Positions 36,493 through 44,969 of a stretch of DNA of 64,000 nucleotides are shown here, in pieces. The notes beneath the pieces are model-generated. The model did no database searches and was not told the origin of the DNA. It saw only the letters and a list, made by a program, of their open reading frames with translations. Origin of the DNA: Azospirillum doebereinerae (GTDB lineage: Bacteria > Pseudomonadota > Alphaproteobacteria > Azospirillales > Azospirillaceae); NCBI RefSeq assembly GCF_003989665.1, contig NZ_RZIJ01000001.1:558001-622000 (forward strand), given 5' to 3'. The first letter of the stretch is position 1, and every line of letters starts with the position of its first letter. The position numbers and the translations under genes were made by a program.

Positions 36493-37146
36493 CTATTCCC
36501 CCAAATTGACGATCTCCACCCGCCGGTTCGCCGCCGCCTTCGGCTGGTCGGGCAGCAAAAGCTCCCGCATGCCGCGCCCGGAGGCCTCCAGCCGGTCCGG
36601 CGCAATGCGGTGGTGCTCGACCAGATAGGCGGCCACCGCCTTCGCCCGCCGTTCCGACAGGGTCAGGTTCGCGCGGTCGCCGCCGACCGCGTCGGTGTGG
36701 CCGATGATGCGGAACCGCATCGCCCCGGTCTCCGGCGCCGCCATCACCGCCCCGACCCGGTCGAGGATCGCCCGCGATTCGTCCCGGATGACGGCGGAAT
36801 TGAACGCGAACTCCACCCGGAAGGCCGCCCGCAGCTCCGGCTTGGCGATGTCCACCGGCGGGGTCAGCGCCGGAAGCGCGACCGCGTCGGGCTTCGCCAC
36901 CGGCGGAGCCGGGGCAGCCGGGGCCGCCGGGGCCAGGGCCGGCGTGTCCGGTCCGGGGGCCGGGGGCCGGCGCATCCGCAAGGGGGGGCAGCCGGGGCCA
37001 ACGGTCCCCAGAAGCGCCGCCTGGATCTCGCATTCGCTGGGGTTCGGCCCGAGCGGAACGTTCTGGGCCGCTCCCGTCTGCGCGGAGGCGGCGGACGCCA
37101 GCGCGACCAGCAGCCCGGCGGCGAACGAGAACAGCCGCTTGCGCAT
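36493..37146 (-). CDS. OmpA-family protein
   Basis: A 217-aa envelope protein with a signal peptide (MRKRLFSFAAGLLVALASAASA), a Pro/Ala-rich linker (about residues 60-95) and a C-terminal OmpA-like peptidoglycan-binding domain. The domain shows VEFAFNSAVI, IIGHTDAVGGDRANLTLSERRAKAV and EASGRGMRE...NRRVEI. Two cysteines (ECEIQ and PGCPP) near residues 38-53 may form a disulfide. Start ATG 37146. It is divergent from the TRAP binding protein. Confidence 0.88.
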   Translation of the reverse strand: MRKRLFSFAAGLLVALASAASAQTGAAQNVPLGPNPSECEIQAALLGTVGPGCPPLRMRRPPAPGPDTPALAPAAPAAPAPPVAKPDAVALPALTPPVDIAKPELRAAFRVEFAFNSAVIRDESRAILDRVGAVMAAPETGAMRFRIIGHTDAVGGDRANLTLSERRAKAVAAYLVEHHRIAPDRLEASGRGMRELLLPDQPKAAANRRVEIVNLGE

Positions 37147-37262
37147 GGCCGCATTGTCCGTCTTGCTGACGGTTGCGTCGAATTCCGCGTGCAAGTCCCG
37201 TGCGTGGCTCTGTACCATCCCGGTCCGTATCTTTCGTATAGGGCGCTTGGGAGGAAACAACT

Positions 37263-38300
37263 ATGAAATCGCTGAAGACTCTGCTCACCGGCCTCGCGCT
37301 GGCCGCTCTGGCGCTTCCGGCCCTGCTGCCGGGTTCGGCGGGCGCCGCCGACTACAAGGCGGAGTACAAGCTTTCCACCGTTCTGGGCAAGCCCTTCCCC
37401 TGGGGCGTCGGCGGCGAGCGCTGGGCCGAGCTGGTCAAGGAGAAGACCAACGGCCGCATCGTCGTCAAGATGTACCCCGGCACCTCCCTGGTGAACGGCG
37501 ACCAGACCAAGGAGTTCACCGCGCTCCGCCAGGGCACCATCGACATGGCGGTCGGCTCGACCATCAACTGGTCGCCCCAGGTGAAGGAGCTGAACCTCTT
37601 CTCCCTGCCCTTCCTGATGCCCGACCACAAGGCGCTCGACGCCCTGACCCAAGGGGCGGTCGGCAAGCAGCTGTTCGACCTGCTCGCCACCAAGGACGTG
37701 GTGCCGCTGGCCTGGGGCGAGAACGGCTTCCGCGAGATCTCCAACTCCAAGCGCTCGATCAAGGCGCCGGAGGATCTCAAGGGCCTGAAGATCCGCGTCG
37801 TCGGCTCGCCGCTCTACCTCGACACCTTCACCGCGCTGGGCGCCAACCCGACGCAGATGAGCTGGGCCGATGCGCAGCCGGCGCTGTCCACCGGCGCCGT
37901 CGACGGGCAGGAAAACCCGCTGACCATCTTCACCGCCGCCAAGCTGCCGACGCTGGGCCAGAAGCACCTGACCCTGTGGGGCTACGTCGCCGACCCGCTG
38001 ATCTTCGTGGTCGGCAAGGAAGTCTGGAACAGCTGGTCGAAGGAGGACCAGGAGGCCGTCCGCGCCGCCGCCGTCCAGGCCGCCGCCGAGGAGGTCGCCA
38101 TCTCCCGCAAGGGCATCTCGGCCGAGGACGACAGCCTGCTCAAGGAGATCGCCGGACAGGGCGTCGATCTGGTGCGGCTGACCCCCGACCAGCAGAAGGC
38201 GTTCCAGAAGGCGACCCAGGCCGTCTACGACAAATGGGCCAAGCAGATCGGCCCCGATCTGGTGAAGTCGGCGGAAACCGCCGTCGCGAACCGCAAGTAA
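37263..38300 (+). CDS. TRAP transporter substrate-binding protein (DctP type)
   Basis: A 345-aa periplasmic receptor with a signal peptide to about residue 28 (GSAGA-ADYKAEY). It has the DctP-type core with WGENGFREISNSKRSIKAPEDLKGLKIRVVGSPLY, which includes the Arg that binds the ligand carboxylate (RVV). GGGAGGAAAC precedes the ATG. The membrane subunits DctQ and DctM are not adjacent, so this is an orphan receptor or works with subunits encoded elsewhere. A hairpin terminator follows. Confidence 0.9.
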   Translation: MKSLKTLLTGLALAALALPALLPGSAGAADYKAEYKLSTVLGKPFPWGVGGERWAELVKEKTNGRIVVKMYPGTSLVNGDQTKEFTALRQGTIDMAVGSTINWSPQVKELNLFSLPFLMPDHKALDALTQGAVGKQLFDLLATKDVVPLAWGENGFREISNSKRSIKAPEDLKGLKIRVVGSPLYLDTFTALGANPTQMSWADAQPALSTGAVDGQENPLTIFTAAKLPTLGQKHLTLWGYVADPLIFVVGKEVWNSWSKEDQEAVRAAAVQAAAEEVAISRKGISAEDDSLLKEIAGQGVDLVRLTPDQQKAFQKATQAVYDKWAKQIGPDLVKSAETAVANRK

Positions 38301-38315
38301 GCGGACGACGAGCGC

Positions 38316-38369
38316 GCGACGCCCGGCCTTTCCTGTTGGTCCCCGCCCTGGCCGGGCGTCGCATTTCGT
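38316..38369 (+). terminator. Hairpin terminator after the TRAP receptor gene
   Basis: Perfect 13-bp stem GCGACGCCCGGCC / GGCCGGGCGTCGC with a 21-nt loop, then ATTTCGTT. Confidence 0.65.
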
Positions 38370-38483
38370 TGCAATTCCTGAAACGCCGTTCCGCCCCTCG
38401 CCGTATTAGTTTGCGCCCATCATTCGGGCGGGTTTGGCGATGGGCTCCGCCATGGGTCCGCCGTGGCGGAGGGGTTCGGGGGC

Positions 38484-39044
38484 ATGGGCAGGGACGGTCT
38501 CGCTTTTCTCGTGGCCGTCCTCTGCGTGGCCGGCGCGATCCTGTTCCTGGCTGGGCGCCGCGCCCTGATCCACATGAAGGACCGCGAGGTCAAGAAGGCC
38601 GGCGCGACGCTGATGGCCGAACGCGAGGAGCTGGAACAGCGCGCCAATGAGTTGGAAGCGCTCCAGGCCGAGATCGACCGCCTGCGCGCCTCGCTGGCCG
38701 ATCTGGCGACGCAGAAGCTGATCCTCGGGCGCCGGGGCCGCAAGCGCACCGACACCTCGCGCCGCTTCACCCACGAGATCGGCCGTAGCGAGCCGGGGCG
38801 CAGCCTGTTCGCCTTCTCCCTGTCGATGGCACCCGGCTTCCTCCAGCGCCCCGACGCCAAGGCCGTCGTCCATCCCGCGATCTGGGCCTTCGAGAACCGG
38901 GTGGAGGTCTGGGCCGCCGATTTCCCGGCCGCCCAGATGCTGACCCGGACCGTCTTCAACGACGCCGTCGGGGTGACCGTCGGCGCGCCGGAGGGGGAAG
39001 CCGGCGGTCGGGCGGGCGACGGCCGGGGAACGCTCGCGTCATGA
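38484..39044 (+). CDS. Membrane-anchored coiled-coil protein, unknown function
   Basis: A 186-aa protein. One N-terminal membrane helix (LAFLVAVLCVAGAILFLAG) is followed by a coiled coil (REELEQRANELEALQAEIDRLRASLADLA, about residues 45-80). A compact C-terminal domain contains FTHEIGRSEPGRSLFAFSLSMAPG and HPAIWAFENRVEVWA. ATG 38484 has GGAGGGG about 9 nt upstream. Its stop overlaps the next gene by 4 nt. I do not recognise the family. Confidence 0.7.
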   Translation: MGRDGLAFLVAVLCVAGAILFLAGRRALIHMKDREVKKAGATLMAEREELEQRANELEALQAEIDRLRASLADLATQKLILGRRGRKRTDTSRRFTHEIGRSEPGRSLFAFSLSMAPGFLQRPDAKAVVHPAIWAFENRVEVWAADFPAAQMLTRTVFNDAVGVTVGAPEGEAGGRAGDGRGTLAS

Positions 39045-39538
39045 TGGTCATCCTGTGGTCGCTGATCGCGACCTCCGCCATGGCCGTGGGCCTCCTGGGG
39101 GAGCGCTATCTGCGCCTCCGCGCCAACCGGCTGTCTGAAAAGCTGACGGCGCTGGTCGAGCGGCTGGACGTCTACGCCAATTACGGCAAGCTCGCCGCGC
39201 TGCGCCGCATCGAGTCGGAGGAGACGGCGGCCAAACTCCGCGAGCAGGTCGCCGTGGCCGAGGCGGAGGTCAAGGCCCTGCAGGCCGACGCCGAGTCCGG
39301 CGACGGCAACGCCCCGATGGTCTTCCACTGCGCCGACCGGGTTCCGCGCTCCGAGGGGCCGCTCTGGTACGTCGCGGTCGAGGCCAAGGACGACACGGCG
39401 CCCTGGACCGGCGTGAGGCATTACGCCCTGGTGGCGGACACGCCCGACGAGGCCCGCAAGCGCATCCAGGAACGCCACCCCTCCCCCGCCGGCTTCGCCA
39501 TCGGCCCGCCGCTGCCGCTGATCCTGCCGGATCGCTGA
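39041..39538 (+). CDS. Second membrane-anchored coiled-coil protein, unknown function
   Basis: A 165-aa protein with the same plan as its upstream neighbour: N-terminal membrane helix (MVILWSLIATSAMAVGLLG), coiled coil (about residues 25-85) and a C-terminal domain starting FHCADRVPRSEGPLWYVAVEAKDD. The ATGA overlap makes the two translationally coupled, suggesting a heteromeric membrane complex. Not recognised by family. Confidence 0.68.
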   Translation: MMVILWSLIATSAMAVGLLGERYLRLRANRLSEKLTALVERLDVYANYGKLAALRRIESEETAAKLREQVAVAEAEVKALQADAESGDGNAPMVFHCADRVPRSEGPLWYVAVEAKDDTAPWTGVRHYALVADTPDEARKRIQERHPSPAGFAIGPPLPLILPDR

Positions 39539-39557
39539 TCGGACCTGACGCGGCCTC

Positions 39558-40355
39558 TCAGCCGACCGCGATCTTCAACGCCAGCGGCACCAGCAGGACG
39601 GCGAAGATCCGCTTGAGCAGCGCCGCCGGAATCCGCGAGGCCAGCCGCGCCCCGAACGGGGCCGTCAGCGCGCTGGCGACGCCGATCTCCAGGAAGGCCG
39701 GAAGGTGCAGATAGCCGATCTGCCCCGGCAGATGCACACCGTCGCGCAGGCCAAGGCCGGTGTAGAGCATGGCGCCCAGCACCGTCACCGGCAGGCCGAT
39801 GGCGGTCGAAGTCGCCACCGCGCGGGTCATCGCGTGCCCCCGGCCGCTGAGGAACGGGACCATCAGCACACCGCCGCCGGCTCCGATGAAGCTGCCCGCG
39901 ACGCCGATCAGCGCCCCGCCCAGCCGGTAGGCCCCGGCCCCGGCCATCCCGGCGGATGGGATGTTGCTTTTCGCCTTGCCGCCCACGACCATCCGCCACG
40001 CCGTGTAGAGCAGGAACCCGCCCACCGCCAGCCGCAGGGCCGCCGCCGGCAGATGGGTGGCGACGGCGCTGCCCAGCGCGACCCCCGCCAGACTGGCCAG
40101 GATGGTGACGCGGAAGACCGGCCATTCCACGTTGCCCAGCCGGTGGTGCGACAGGACGGAGGACACGGAGGTCACCGCCACCACCGCCATCGAGGTCGCC
40201 AGCGCGGTCAGCGGCGCCGATTCCGCCGGCACGCCCAGCCAGGGCAGCACCAGCGTCAGCAGCGGCACGGCGATCAACGCCGTTCCCACGCCCAGCGCGC
40301 CCAGCATCAACCCGCCCAGCGCGCCGCCAACCAGAAAAATCAACGCCCCGGTCAT
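39558..40355 (-). CDS. TauE/SafE-family sulfite/sulfonate exporter-like permease
   Basis: A 265-aa polytopic protein with two related halves, each containing the family pattern (GGALGGLMLGALGVGTALIAVPLLTLVLP, and GALIGVAGSFIGAGGGVLMVPFLSG). Family members export sulfite, sulfoacetate or similar organic anions. Start ATG 40355. It converges on the coiled-coil pair and is followed upstream by the S49 peptidase gene on the same strand. Substrate undefined. Confidence 0.88.
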   Translation of the reverse strand: MTGALIFLVGGALGGLMLGALGVGTALIAVPLLTLVLPWLGVPAESAPLTALATSMAVVAVTSVSSVLSHHRLGNVEWPVFRVTILASLAGVALGSAVATHLPAAALRLAVGGFLLYTAWRMVVGGKAKSNIPSAGMAGAGAYRLGGALIGVAGSFIGAGGGVLMVPFLSGRGHAMTRAVATSTAIGLPVTVLGAMLYTGLGLRDGVHLPGQIGYLHLPAFLEIGVASALTAPFGARLASRIPAALLKRIFAVLLVPLALKIAVG

Positions 40356-40404
40356 CGCCGCCCCCGTCCTCGAAGGGCGGCACTCTAGCGGAAAGCCGGA
40401 CGCG

Positions 40405-41295
40405 CTACAGCCCCAGCCGCGACCACAGCGCCCGCTCCTCCACCGCCGCGACGGCGGCGGCCGGTAGGGCTTCGGCCAGGGATTGGGCGCCCAGCGAGAC
40501 ATCCAGCGCCGGACCGCCCAGGCCGGCGCGCATCCCCAGCTTGCGCATGAGACCGCGCTCCGCCTGCACCACCCGCAGCCGGACCTTGTCGCCGAAGCGT
40601 CCGCGCAGCACGCCGCGCAGGTCCCCCAACCCGTCGACCAGCCCAAGCTCCTTGGCCTTGCGCCCGGCCCAGAAGGAGCCGGAGAACAGCAGATCCTCCG
40701 GCCCGGTCAGCCGGGCGCCGCGCCGGGTTCGGACCATCGCCTTGAAGGCGTCGTGGATGTCGGCCTGGATGGATTTCAGATGAGCCACCCCGTCCTCGCG
40801 CTCCGGCGAGAAGGGGTCGAGCAGCACCTTCTTGTCGCCGGCCGTGTAAAGCCGCCGCTCGATCCCGTGGCGTTCGAGCAACTCGTGCATGCCGAACCCA
40901 GCCGAGACCACGCCGATCGACCCGACGACGGAACTCTCGTCGGCCCAGATCTCGTCGGCGGCGCAGGCCAGCCAATAGCCGCCGGACGCCGCCGCGTCCT
41001 CGCAGAAGGCCAGGACCGGCAGCTTCTTCTCCTCGGCCAGATCGCGGATGCGCTTGGCGATCAGGGCCGATTGCACCGGCGATCCGCCCGGCGAGTTGAC
41101 GATCAGCGCCACCGCCGCCTGCCCCTTCGGCGCGAAGGCGCGTTCCAGCAGCGGGGCGACCCCGGCCAGCGTCAGGCCGGGGCGGAAGGCGCCCCCCTGG
41201 CCGATGACGCCGGACAGACGGACGACGGAAACCACCGGCCCGGCGTTGCGCCAGGGGCCGAAGGGGAGTTTGGCGAGGAGGGAGTGCAGGCTCAT
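40405..41295 (-). CDS. S49-family signal peptide peptidase (SppA36-like)
   Basis: A 296-aa serine protease with a single SppA domain. VALIVNSPGGSPVQSALI and CEDAAASGGYWLACAADEIWADESSVVGSIGVVS place the nucleophile Ser in ASGGYW (about residue 104), and a downstream Lys is expected to act as base. It lacks an obvious long N-terminal anchor. It degrades cleaved signal peptides or membrane fragments in characterised relatives. Start ATG 41295; it precedes TauE and follows the TrmN6-like gene on the same strand. Confidence 0.88.
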   Translation of the reverse strand: MSLHSLLAKLPFGPWRNAGPVVSVVRLSGVIGQGGAFRPGLTLAGVAPLLERAFAPKGQAAVALIVNSPGGSPVQSALIAKRIRDLAEEKKLPVLAFCEDAAASGGYWLACAADEIWADESSVVGSIGVVSAGFGMHELLERHGIERRLYTAGDKKVLLDPFSPEREDGVAHLKSIQADIHDAFKAMVRTRRGARLTGPEDLLFSGSFWAGRKAKELGLVDGLGDLRGVLRGRFGDKVRLRVVQAERGLMRKLGMRAGLGGPALDVSLGAQSLAEALPAAAVAAVEERALWSRLGL

Positions 41296-41327
41296 GCCGC
41301 GACAGATGGGGACGCAACCCCAGCGTT

Positions 41328-42092
41328 TCAAAGCTCCAGCGCGGCGGCCCCGCGCAGAATCCGCTCGGCCTCGGCGGTGTAGCGGCCGTCCGCGTCGTGG
41401 ACCGTCACCCCCGCCGTCAGCCGGGCCGGCGAACGCACCCCCTTGCGCGCGGCGACCAGCACCCGCCGGGCCTCCTGCCCGGCCCTCGGCCACAGCGGAA
41501 CCACCACCACGGCGCCGAAGCGGCCGCGCAGGGCCGCCAGGATGTCGTCCAGCCGGTCGGCGCGGTGGACCAGCGTCACCATGCCGCGCGGCTTCAGCAT
41601 GGCGTCGGCGAAGCGCAGCCAGTCGGGCAGCCGCGCCCGGCCCTCCACATTGGCGGCGGCCTTCCAGGCGCCGGGCGGGGGGCTGGCGGCGTCGGCGCGC
41701 AGGTAGGGGGGGTTCATCATCACCCGGTCGAAGGAGCTGGGACGCAGGGCGTCGGGCGGGGCCAGCAGATCGCCCTCCACCACCGAAACGCGGGCCTCCA
41801 GCCCGTTCAGCGCGGCGTTGCGGCGGGCGAAAGCGGCGGCGTCCGCGCGCTGCTCCAGCCCGACCACCGACACGCCCGGCAGCCGGGCGGCGAGGCACAA
41901 CGCCGCAGCCCCGGTGCCGGTGCCAGCGTCCAGCACCGATTCACCGTCCCGTGCGGCGGTGAAGGCAGCCAGGAACACCGGGTCGATGGCGGCCCGGTAG
42001 CCTTCCTCGGGCTGAAGCAGACGGACCCGGCCGCCCAGCAGGAAATCGGTCGGCGCGGCCTCATCCAGAGGCAGGTCGGCCGGCCCGCTCAC
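41328..42092 (-). CDS. TrmN6-like tRNA (adenine-N6)-methyltransferase
   Basis: A 254-aa Rossmann methyltransferase. It has SAM motif I VLDAGTGTGAAALCLAAR (about residues 53-70) and motif IV MMNPPYLRAD with the NPPY of N6-adenine or N5-glutamine methylases. Overall length and the N-terminal LLGGRVRLLQPEEGYRAAIDPVFLAA match the YfiC/TrmN6 group, which methylates A37 of tRNA1(Val). Its ATG overlaps the DUF2007 gene stop by 4 nt. The exact target is inferred from family. Confidence 0.88.
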   Translation of the reverse strand: MSGPADLPLDEAAPTDFLLGGRVRLLQPEEGYRAAIDPVFLAAFTAARDGESVLDAGTGTGAAALCLAARLPGVSVVGLEQRADAAAFARRNAALNGLEARVSVVEGDLLAPPDALRPSSFDRVMMNPPYLRADAASPPPGAWKAAANVEGRARLPDWLRFADAMLKPRGMVTLVHRADRLDDILAALRGRFGAVVVVPLWPRAGQEARRVLVAARKGVRSPARLTAGVTVHDADGRYTAEAERILRGAAALEL

Positions 42093-42295
42093 GCCTCGCC
42101 CGCCTCTTTCAGCACGCGCAGCGCCTGGGCGGCGTCCTCCTCCGCGACCACCAGCCGGCGGGGGATGGCGCCGATGGAGCCCTCCAGCACGCTGGTGTGG
42201 GTGTCGAGCACCACGGCGTCGATTCCGGCGTCGGCGAGCAGCGCGATCAGCCAGGACAGCCGCACAGGGTCGGTGGTTCGGAGAATTTCTGTCAT
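42089..42295 (-). CDS. DUF2007 small protein
   Basis: A 68-aa protein, MTEILRTTDPVRLSWLIALLADAG, then VVLDTHTSVLEGSIGAIPRRLVVAEEDAAQA. This matches the DUF2007 ferredoxin-like fold that Pfam describes as a putative signal-transducing protein. It is coupled to the TrmN6-like gene (ATGA) and divergent from the polyprenyl synthase gene. The gene order polyprenyl synthase / DUF2007 / methyltransferase / S49 peptidase is, to my knowledge, common in alphaproteobacteria. Confidence 0.85.
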   Translation of the reverse strand: MTEILRTTDPVRLSWLIALLADAGIDAVVLDTHTSVLEGSIGAIPRRLVVAEEDAAQALRVLKEAGEA

Positions 42296-42396
42296 GGACT
42301 CAACGAAAGAGCATGGCCCTGCGGACTTGACCGAAGAGGCTAGGCCGTTATGCTCCCTACCGCAATTCCTGGCGTCAATCACCTGTGGAGTCGACC

Positions 42397-43413
42397 TTGG
42401 CGGTCGTTACCAACTTCGAGCCGAAACGGCGCAAGTCTTCCCCGCTCGACGACCTGACCGCTCTGGTGGCCGAAGACCTCAGCGCCGTCAACGAGATCAT
42501 CATCCAGCGCATGCAGTCGCAGGTGGAGATGATCCCGCAGCTCGCCGGCTACCTGATCGCGGCCGGCGGCAAGCGCCTGCGCCCGGTGCTGACCCTGGCG
42601 GCCGCCAACATGTGCGGCTATTCCGGGACCAAGCACCAGCTGCTGGCGGCGGTGGTGGAGTTCATCCACAGCGCCACCCTGCTGCACGACGACGTGGTCG
42701 ACGAGAGCGACCTGCGTCGGGGGCTGGCCTCGGCCAACGCGGTGTTCGGCAACAAGGCCAGCGTGCTGGTCGGCGATTTCCTGTTCTCCCGCTCCTTCGA
42801 GATGATGGTGGAGGTCGGCTCGCTCGACGTGCTGCGCATCCTGTCGGGCGCCTCGGCCATCATCGCCGAGGGCGAGGTGCTGCAACTGCGCACCACCAAC
42901 GACACGGAGACCAGCGAGCAGGCCTATCTGGAGGTCATCAAGGGCAAGACGGCCGAGTTGTTCGCCGCCGCCTGCCGCGTCGGCGCCGTCGTCGCCGAAC
43001 GCCCCATGGCCGAAGAACTGGCGTTGTACGACTACGGCATGAATCTCGGCATCGCCTTCCAGCTGGTGGACGACGTGCTGGACTACTCGGCCCTGCAGGG
43101 GAAGCTGGGCAAGACGGTCGGCGACGATTTCCGCGAGGGCAAGATCACCCTGCCGGTCGTGCTGGCCTTCCGGCGCGGCAACGACGAGGAGCGGGCCTTC
43201 TGGCGCCGCACCATGGAAGAGCTCGACCAGAAGGACGGCGACCTGGAGCACGCCCAGACCCTGATGGCGCGCCACAACGCCCTGAAGGACACGGTGGAGC
43301 GCGCCCGCCACTACGGCGCCATCGCGCGGGACAGCCTGGGCCTGTTCGCCGACAGCCCGATCAAGCGCGCCCTTCTGGAAGTCATTGATTTCGTGATCGA
43401 CCGCGATTTCTGA
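42397..43413 (+). CDS. ispB: Trans-polyprenyl diphosphate synthase (ubiquinone side chain)
   Basis: A 338-aa all-helical prenyl transferase that lengthens farnesyl diphosphate to the octa- to decaprenyl tail of ubiquinone. It has first Asp-rich motif LLHDDVVDESDLRRG and second FQLVDDVLDYS, with the preceding GGKRLRP. Start chosen at TTG 42397, with GGAG 6 nt upstream; GTG 42385, four codons earlier, lacks a ribosome site. Chain length is not readable with confidence; Q-10 is usual in this group. Confidence 0.93.
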   Translation: MAVVTNFEPKRRKSSPLDDLTALVAEDLSAVNEIIIQRMQSQVEMIPQLAGYLIAAGGKRLRPVLTLAAANMCGYSGTKHQLLAAVVEFIHSATLLHDDVVDESDLRRGLASANAVFGNKASVLVGDFLFSRSFEMMVEVGSLDVLRILSGASAIIAEGEVLQLRTTNDTETSEQAYLEVIKGKTAELFAAACRVGAVVAERPMAEELALYDYGMNLGIAFQLVDDVLDYSALQGKLGKTVGDDFREGKITLPVVLAFRRGNDEERAFWRRTMEELDQKDGDLEHAQTLMARHNALKDTVERARHYGAIARDSLGLFADSPIKRALLEVIDFVIDRDF

Positions 43414-43451
43414 GGCCCGCATCTTTTTTCGGCGCATGACGCTTTTTTGCG

Positions 43452-43480
43452 TTGCGCGCCCAAGCGGGACCGCCTATAAC
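43452..43480 (+). promoter_or_regulatory. Predicted promoter of tRNA-Pro
   Basis: -35 TTGCGC (43452-43457), 17-bp spacer, -10 TATAAC (43475-43480), about 43 bp before the tRNA 5' end. Confidence 0.6.
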
Positions 43481-43523
43481 CCCGGCCACCGGCGGACATC
43501 ACCAAGTCAGCCGGTGACCTGAA

Positions 43524-43600
43524 CGGAGTGTAGCTCAGCCTGGTAGAGCACTGCTTTCGGGAGGCAGGGGCCGGAGGTTCGAATCCTCTCACTCCGACCA
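43524..43600 (+). tRNA. tRNA-Pro (anticodon CGG)
   Basis: A 77-nt cloverleaf with encoded CCA. Acceptor CGGAGTG pairs with CACTCCG; D arm GCTC...GAGC with GCCTGGTA; anticodon stem CTGCT/GGCAG with loop TTCGGGA, giving anticodon CGG; T arm GGAGG-TTCGAAT-CCTCT. The starting C and the CGG anticodon fit proline. A hairpin terminator follows. Confidence 0.95.
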
Positions 43601-43606
43601 GCAAGA

Positions 43607-43645
43607 CGAAGGGCTTCCAAGGAAACTTGGGAGCCCTTCTTCGTT
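43607..43645 (+). terminator. Terminator after tRNA-Pro
   Basis: GAAGGGCTTCC pairs with GGGAGCCCTTC (one G-T wobble) across a short loop, followed by TTCGTTT. Confidence 0.65.
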
Positions 43646-43714
43646 TCCGGGTCCGTTTTTCCCCGGCCGCCTTTCCGGGGCGCCGCCCCGGACCAGAAAA
43701 CGGCGTTTCCGACC

Positions 43715-44602
43715 TTACGGCGCGCCGGACGCCTCCGCCGGCAGGCCGCGCGCGTCCATCATCCGCAGGTAATCCATCACCCGCGCGTCGCGCCACGCCT
43801 TGTCCGTCGCGCAGCCGGCCTCCCGCGCCTGCGTGCAGGCGGCCACCGCCTCCCTCCGCCCATCGGCGGCGGCGCGCAAATCCTCCGGCATGGTCGCCAG
43901 CACGGCCTCCGCCACGTCCGGCGGCGGCGGCGGGCCGTCGCGCAGCCACGCCTCGGCCTCCTGGAAGGCGTCGCAGCACATCAGCCCGATCATGTAGTCG
44001 CAGGCCGATTGCAGGCCGGGCAGCAGCTTGCCAGGGCTGGCCGAGACCATCGGCAGCAGCGGCGCCAGCGACGGCGCCAGATGGTTGGCGTAGACCGACG
44101 CCCCCCAGTAGAGCGCGGCCGTCTCGCGGAAATGGGCGAGGCTGCGCGGGGAGACCAGACCGGACTCCGCGATGGGCAGGATCTCCACCTTCGGCTTGGT
44201 CACCACCACCGTGTCGTTGGAGACGTCCACGTACAGCCCACCGAACTGGATGGCGTTCTGGAAGTAGCGCTCGCGCAGCACCCCCCAGACGGTGCGCACC
44301 ATGCCACCGGCCGCAACGAATTCGCGCACGGCCCGGTCCATCGCGGTGACCGGCCGCGCGACGCGCGACGCCAGCCGGGCGAACAGGTCGCGCGTGATCT
44401 CCTCGCACCGGCCATAGGGGTAGGCCTGCCCGGCGGCCATCGGCAGCCGGGGCGCCAGCGCCGCGTCGGTCTCCGCCCGCAGCGCCAGGAAATACGCCAT
44501 CAGCGCGTCGCCACGGCTGGTCAGGTGGCGGTCGGTCAGGGCGGCCTGCTGCGGCGTCACCGGGGCGATCTCCTGGGGCAGCAAGGGCATGGGCGTGGGC
44601 AT
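43715..44602 (-). CDS. Hypothetical protein (295 aa) in tRNA-adjacent accessory stretch
   Basis: A soluble-looking protein starting MPTPMPLLPQEIAPVTPQQ. The central part (FQNAIQFGGLYVDVSNDTVVVTKPKVEILPI) is the most structured-looking, and two Cys pairs (CC near residue 210, and C...C in the C-terminal 50 residues) are present. I do not recognise a family, catalytic motif or membrane segment. It lies between tRNA-Pro and a Cro-like regulator transcribed in the same direction. ATG 44602 is preferred; 44590 is possible. Confidence 0.65.
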   Translation of the reverse strand: MPTPMPLLPQEIAPVTPQQAALTDRHLTSRGDALMAYFLALRAETDAALAPRLPMAAGQAYPYGRCEEITRDLFARLASRVARPVTAMDRAVREFVAAGGMVRTVWGVLRERYFQNAIQFGGLYVDVSNDTVVVTKPKVEILPIAESGLVSPRSLAHFRETAALYWGASVYANHLAPSLAPLLPMVSASPGKLLPGLQSACDYMIGLMCCDAFQEAEAWLRDGPPPPPDVAEAVLATMPEDLRAAADGRREAVAACTQAREAGCATDKAWRDARVMDYLRMMDARGLPAEASGAP

Positions 44603-44680
44603 CGTTCCAACGGTCTCCAATGGCGATCCGCCGCCATGGTAGGGCGGCAGGATGGCCGGGGAAAGCGCCGGCCCGCCCCA

Positions 44681-44875
44681 TCAGCCGCTCAGGCCGTGGA
44701 AATCGTTGGCGGTCACGGCACCGCCGGTCGCCTGGGCGATGCGGGCCATCACCGGGGGGCGCGGCACCCGCAGGCCATGGCGGTACCGGTTGACCGCCGC
44801 CTGGCTGGTGCCGATGCTGGCGGCGAAAGCGTCTTCCTTGGTGCCGGTGCGGGTGAGCCAATCGTCGAGCGTCAT
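44681..44875 (-). CDS. Cro-like helix-turn-helix regulator (64 aa)
   Basis: A small DNA-binding protein, MTLDDWLTRTGTKEDAFAAS, whose HTH recognition region IGTSQAAVNRYRHG lies at about residues 21-34. It is of the Cro/YdaS type and as short as phage Cro proteins. It is divergent from an S24-type repressor, with a perfect palindrome (44876-44886) touching its start codon. This pairing is the classic layout of a lysogeny switch. Confidence 0.78.
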   Translation of the reverse strand: MTLDDWLTRTGTKEDAFAASIGTSQAAVNRYRHGLRVPRPPVMARIAQATGGAVTANDFHGLSG

Positions 44876-44957
44876 ACCGTAACGGTTTAACCCAATCCGG
44901 TTTTTACACGCAAGTGGATTGGGTGCGGCGTATTGGACTTTTTCAAACCGATCCGGT
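44876..44957. promoter_or_regulatory. Divergent operator region between Cro-like and S24 repressor genes
   Basis: Three palindromic signals: ACCGT-A-ACGGT (44876-44886, perfect) abutting the Cro-like start; a 9-bp inverted repeat ACCCAATCC / GGATTGGGT (44890-44898 and 44916-44924); and ACCGATCCGGT (44947-44957), abutting the possible repressor start at 44958 and 12 bp before the ATG at 44970. The outer two share ACCG-N3-CGGT and are mirror-placed, as expected for operators bound by one or both regulators. Confidence 0.7.
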
Positions 44958-44969
44958 ATGAAAGGGCCC

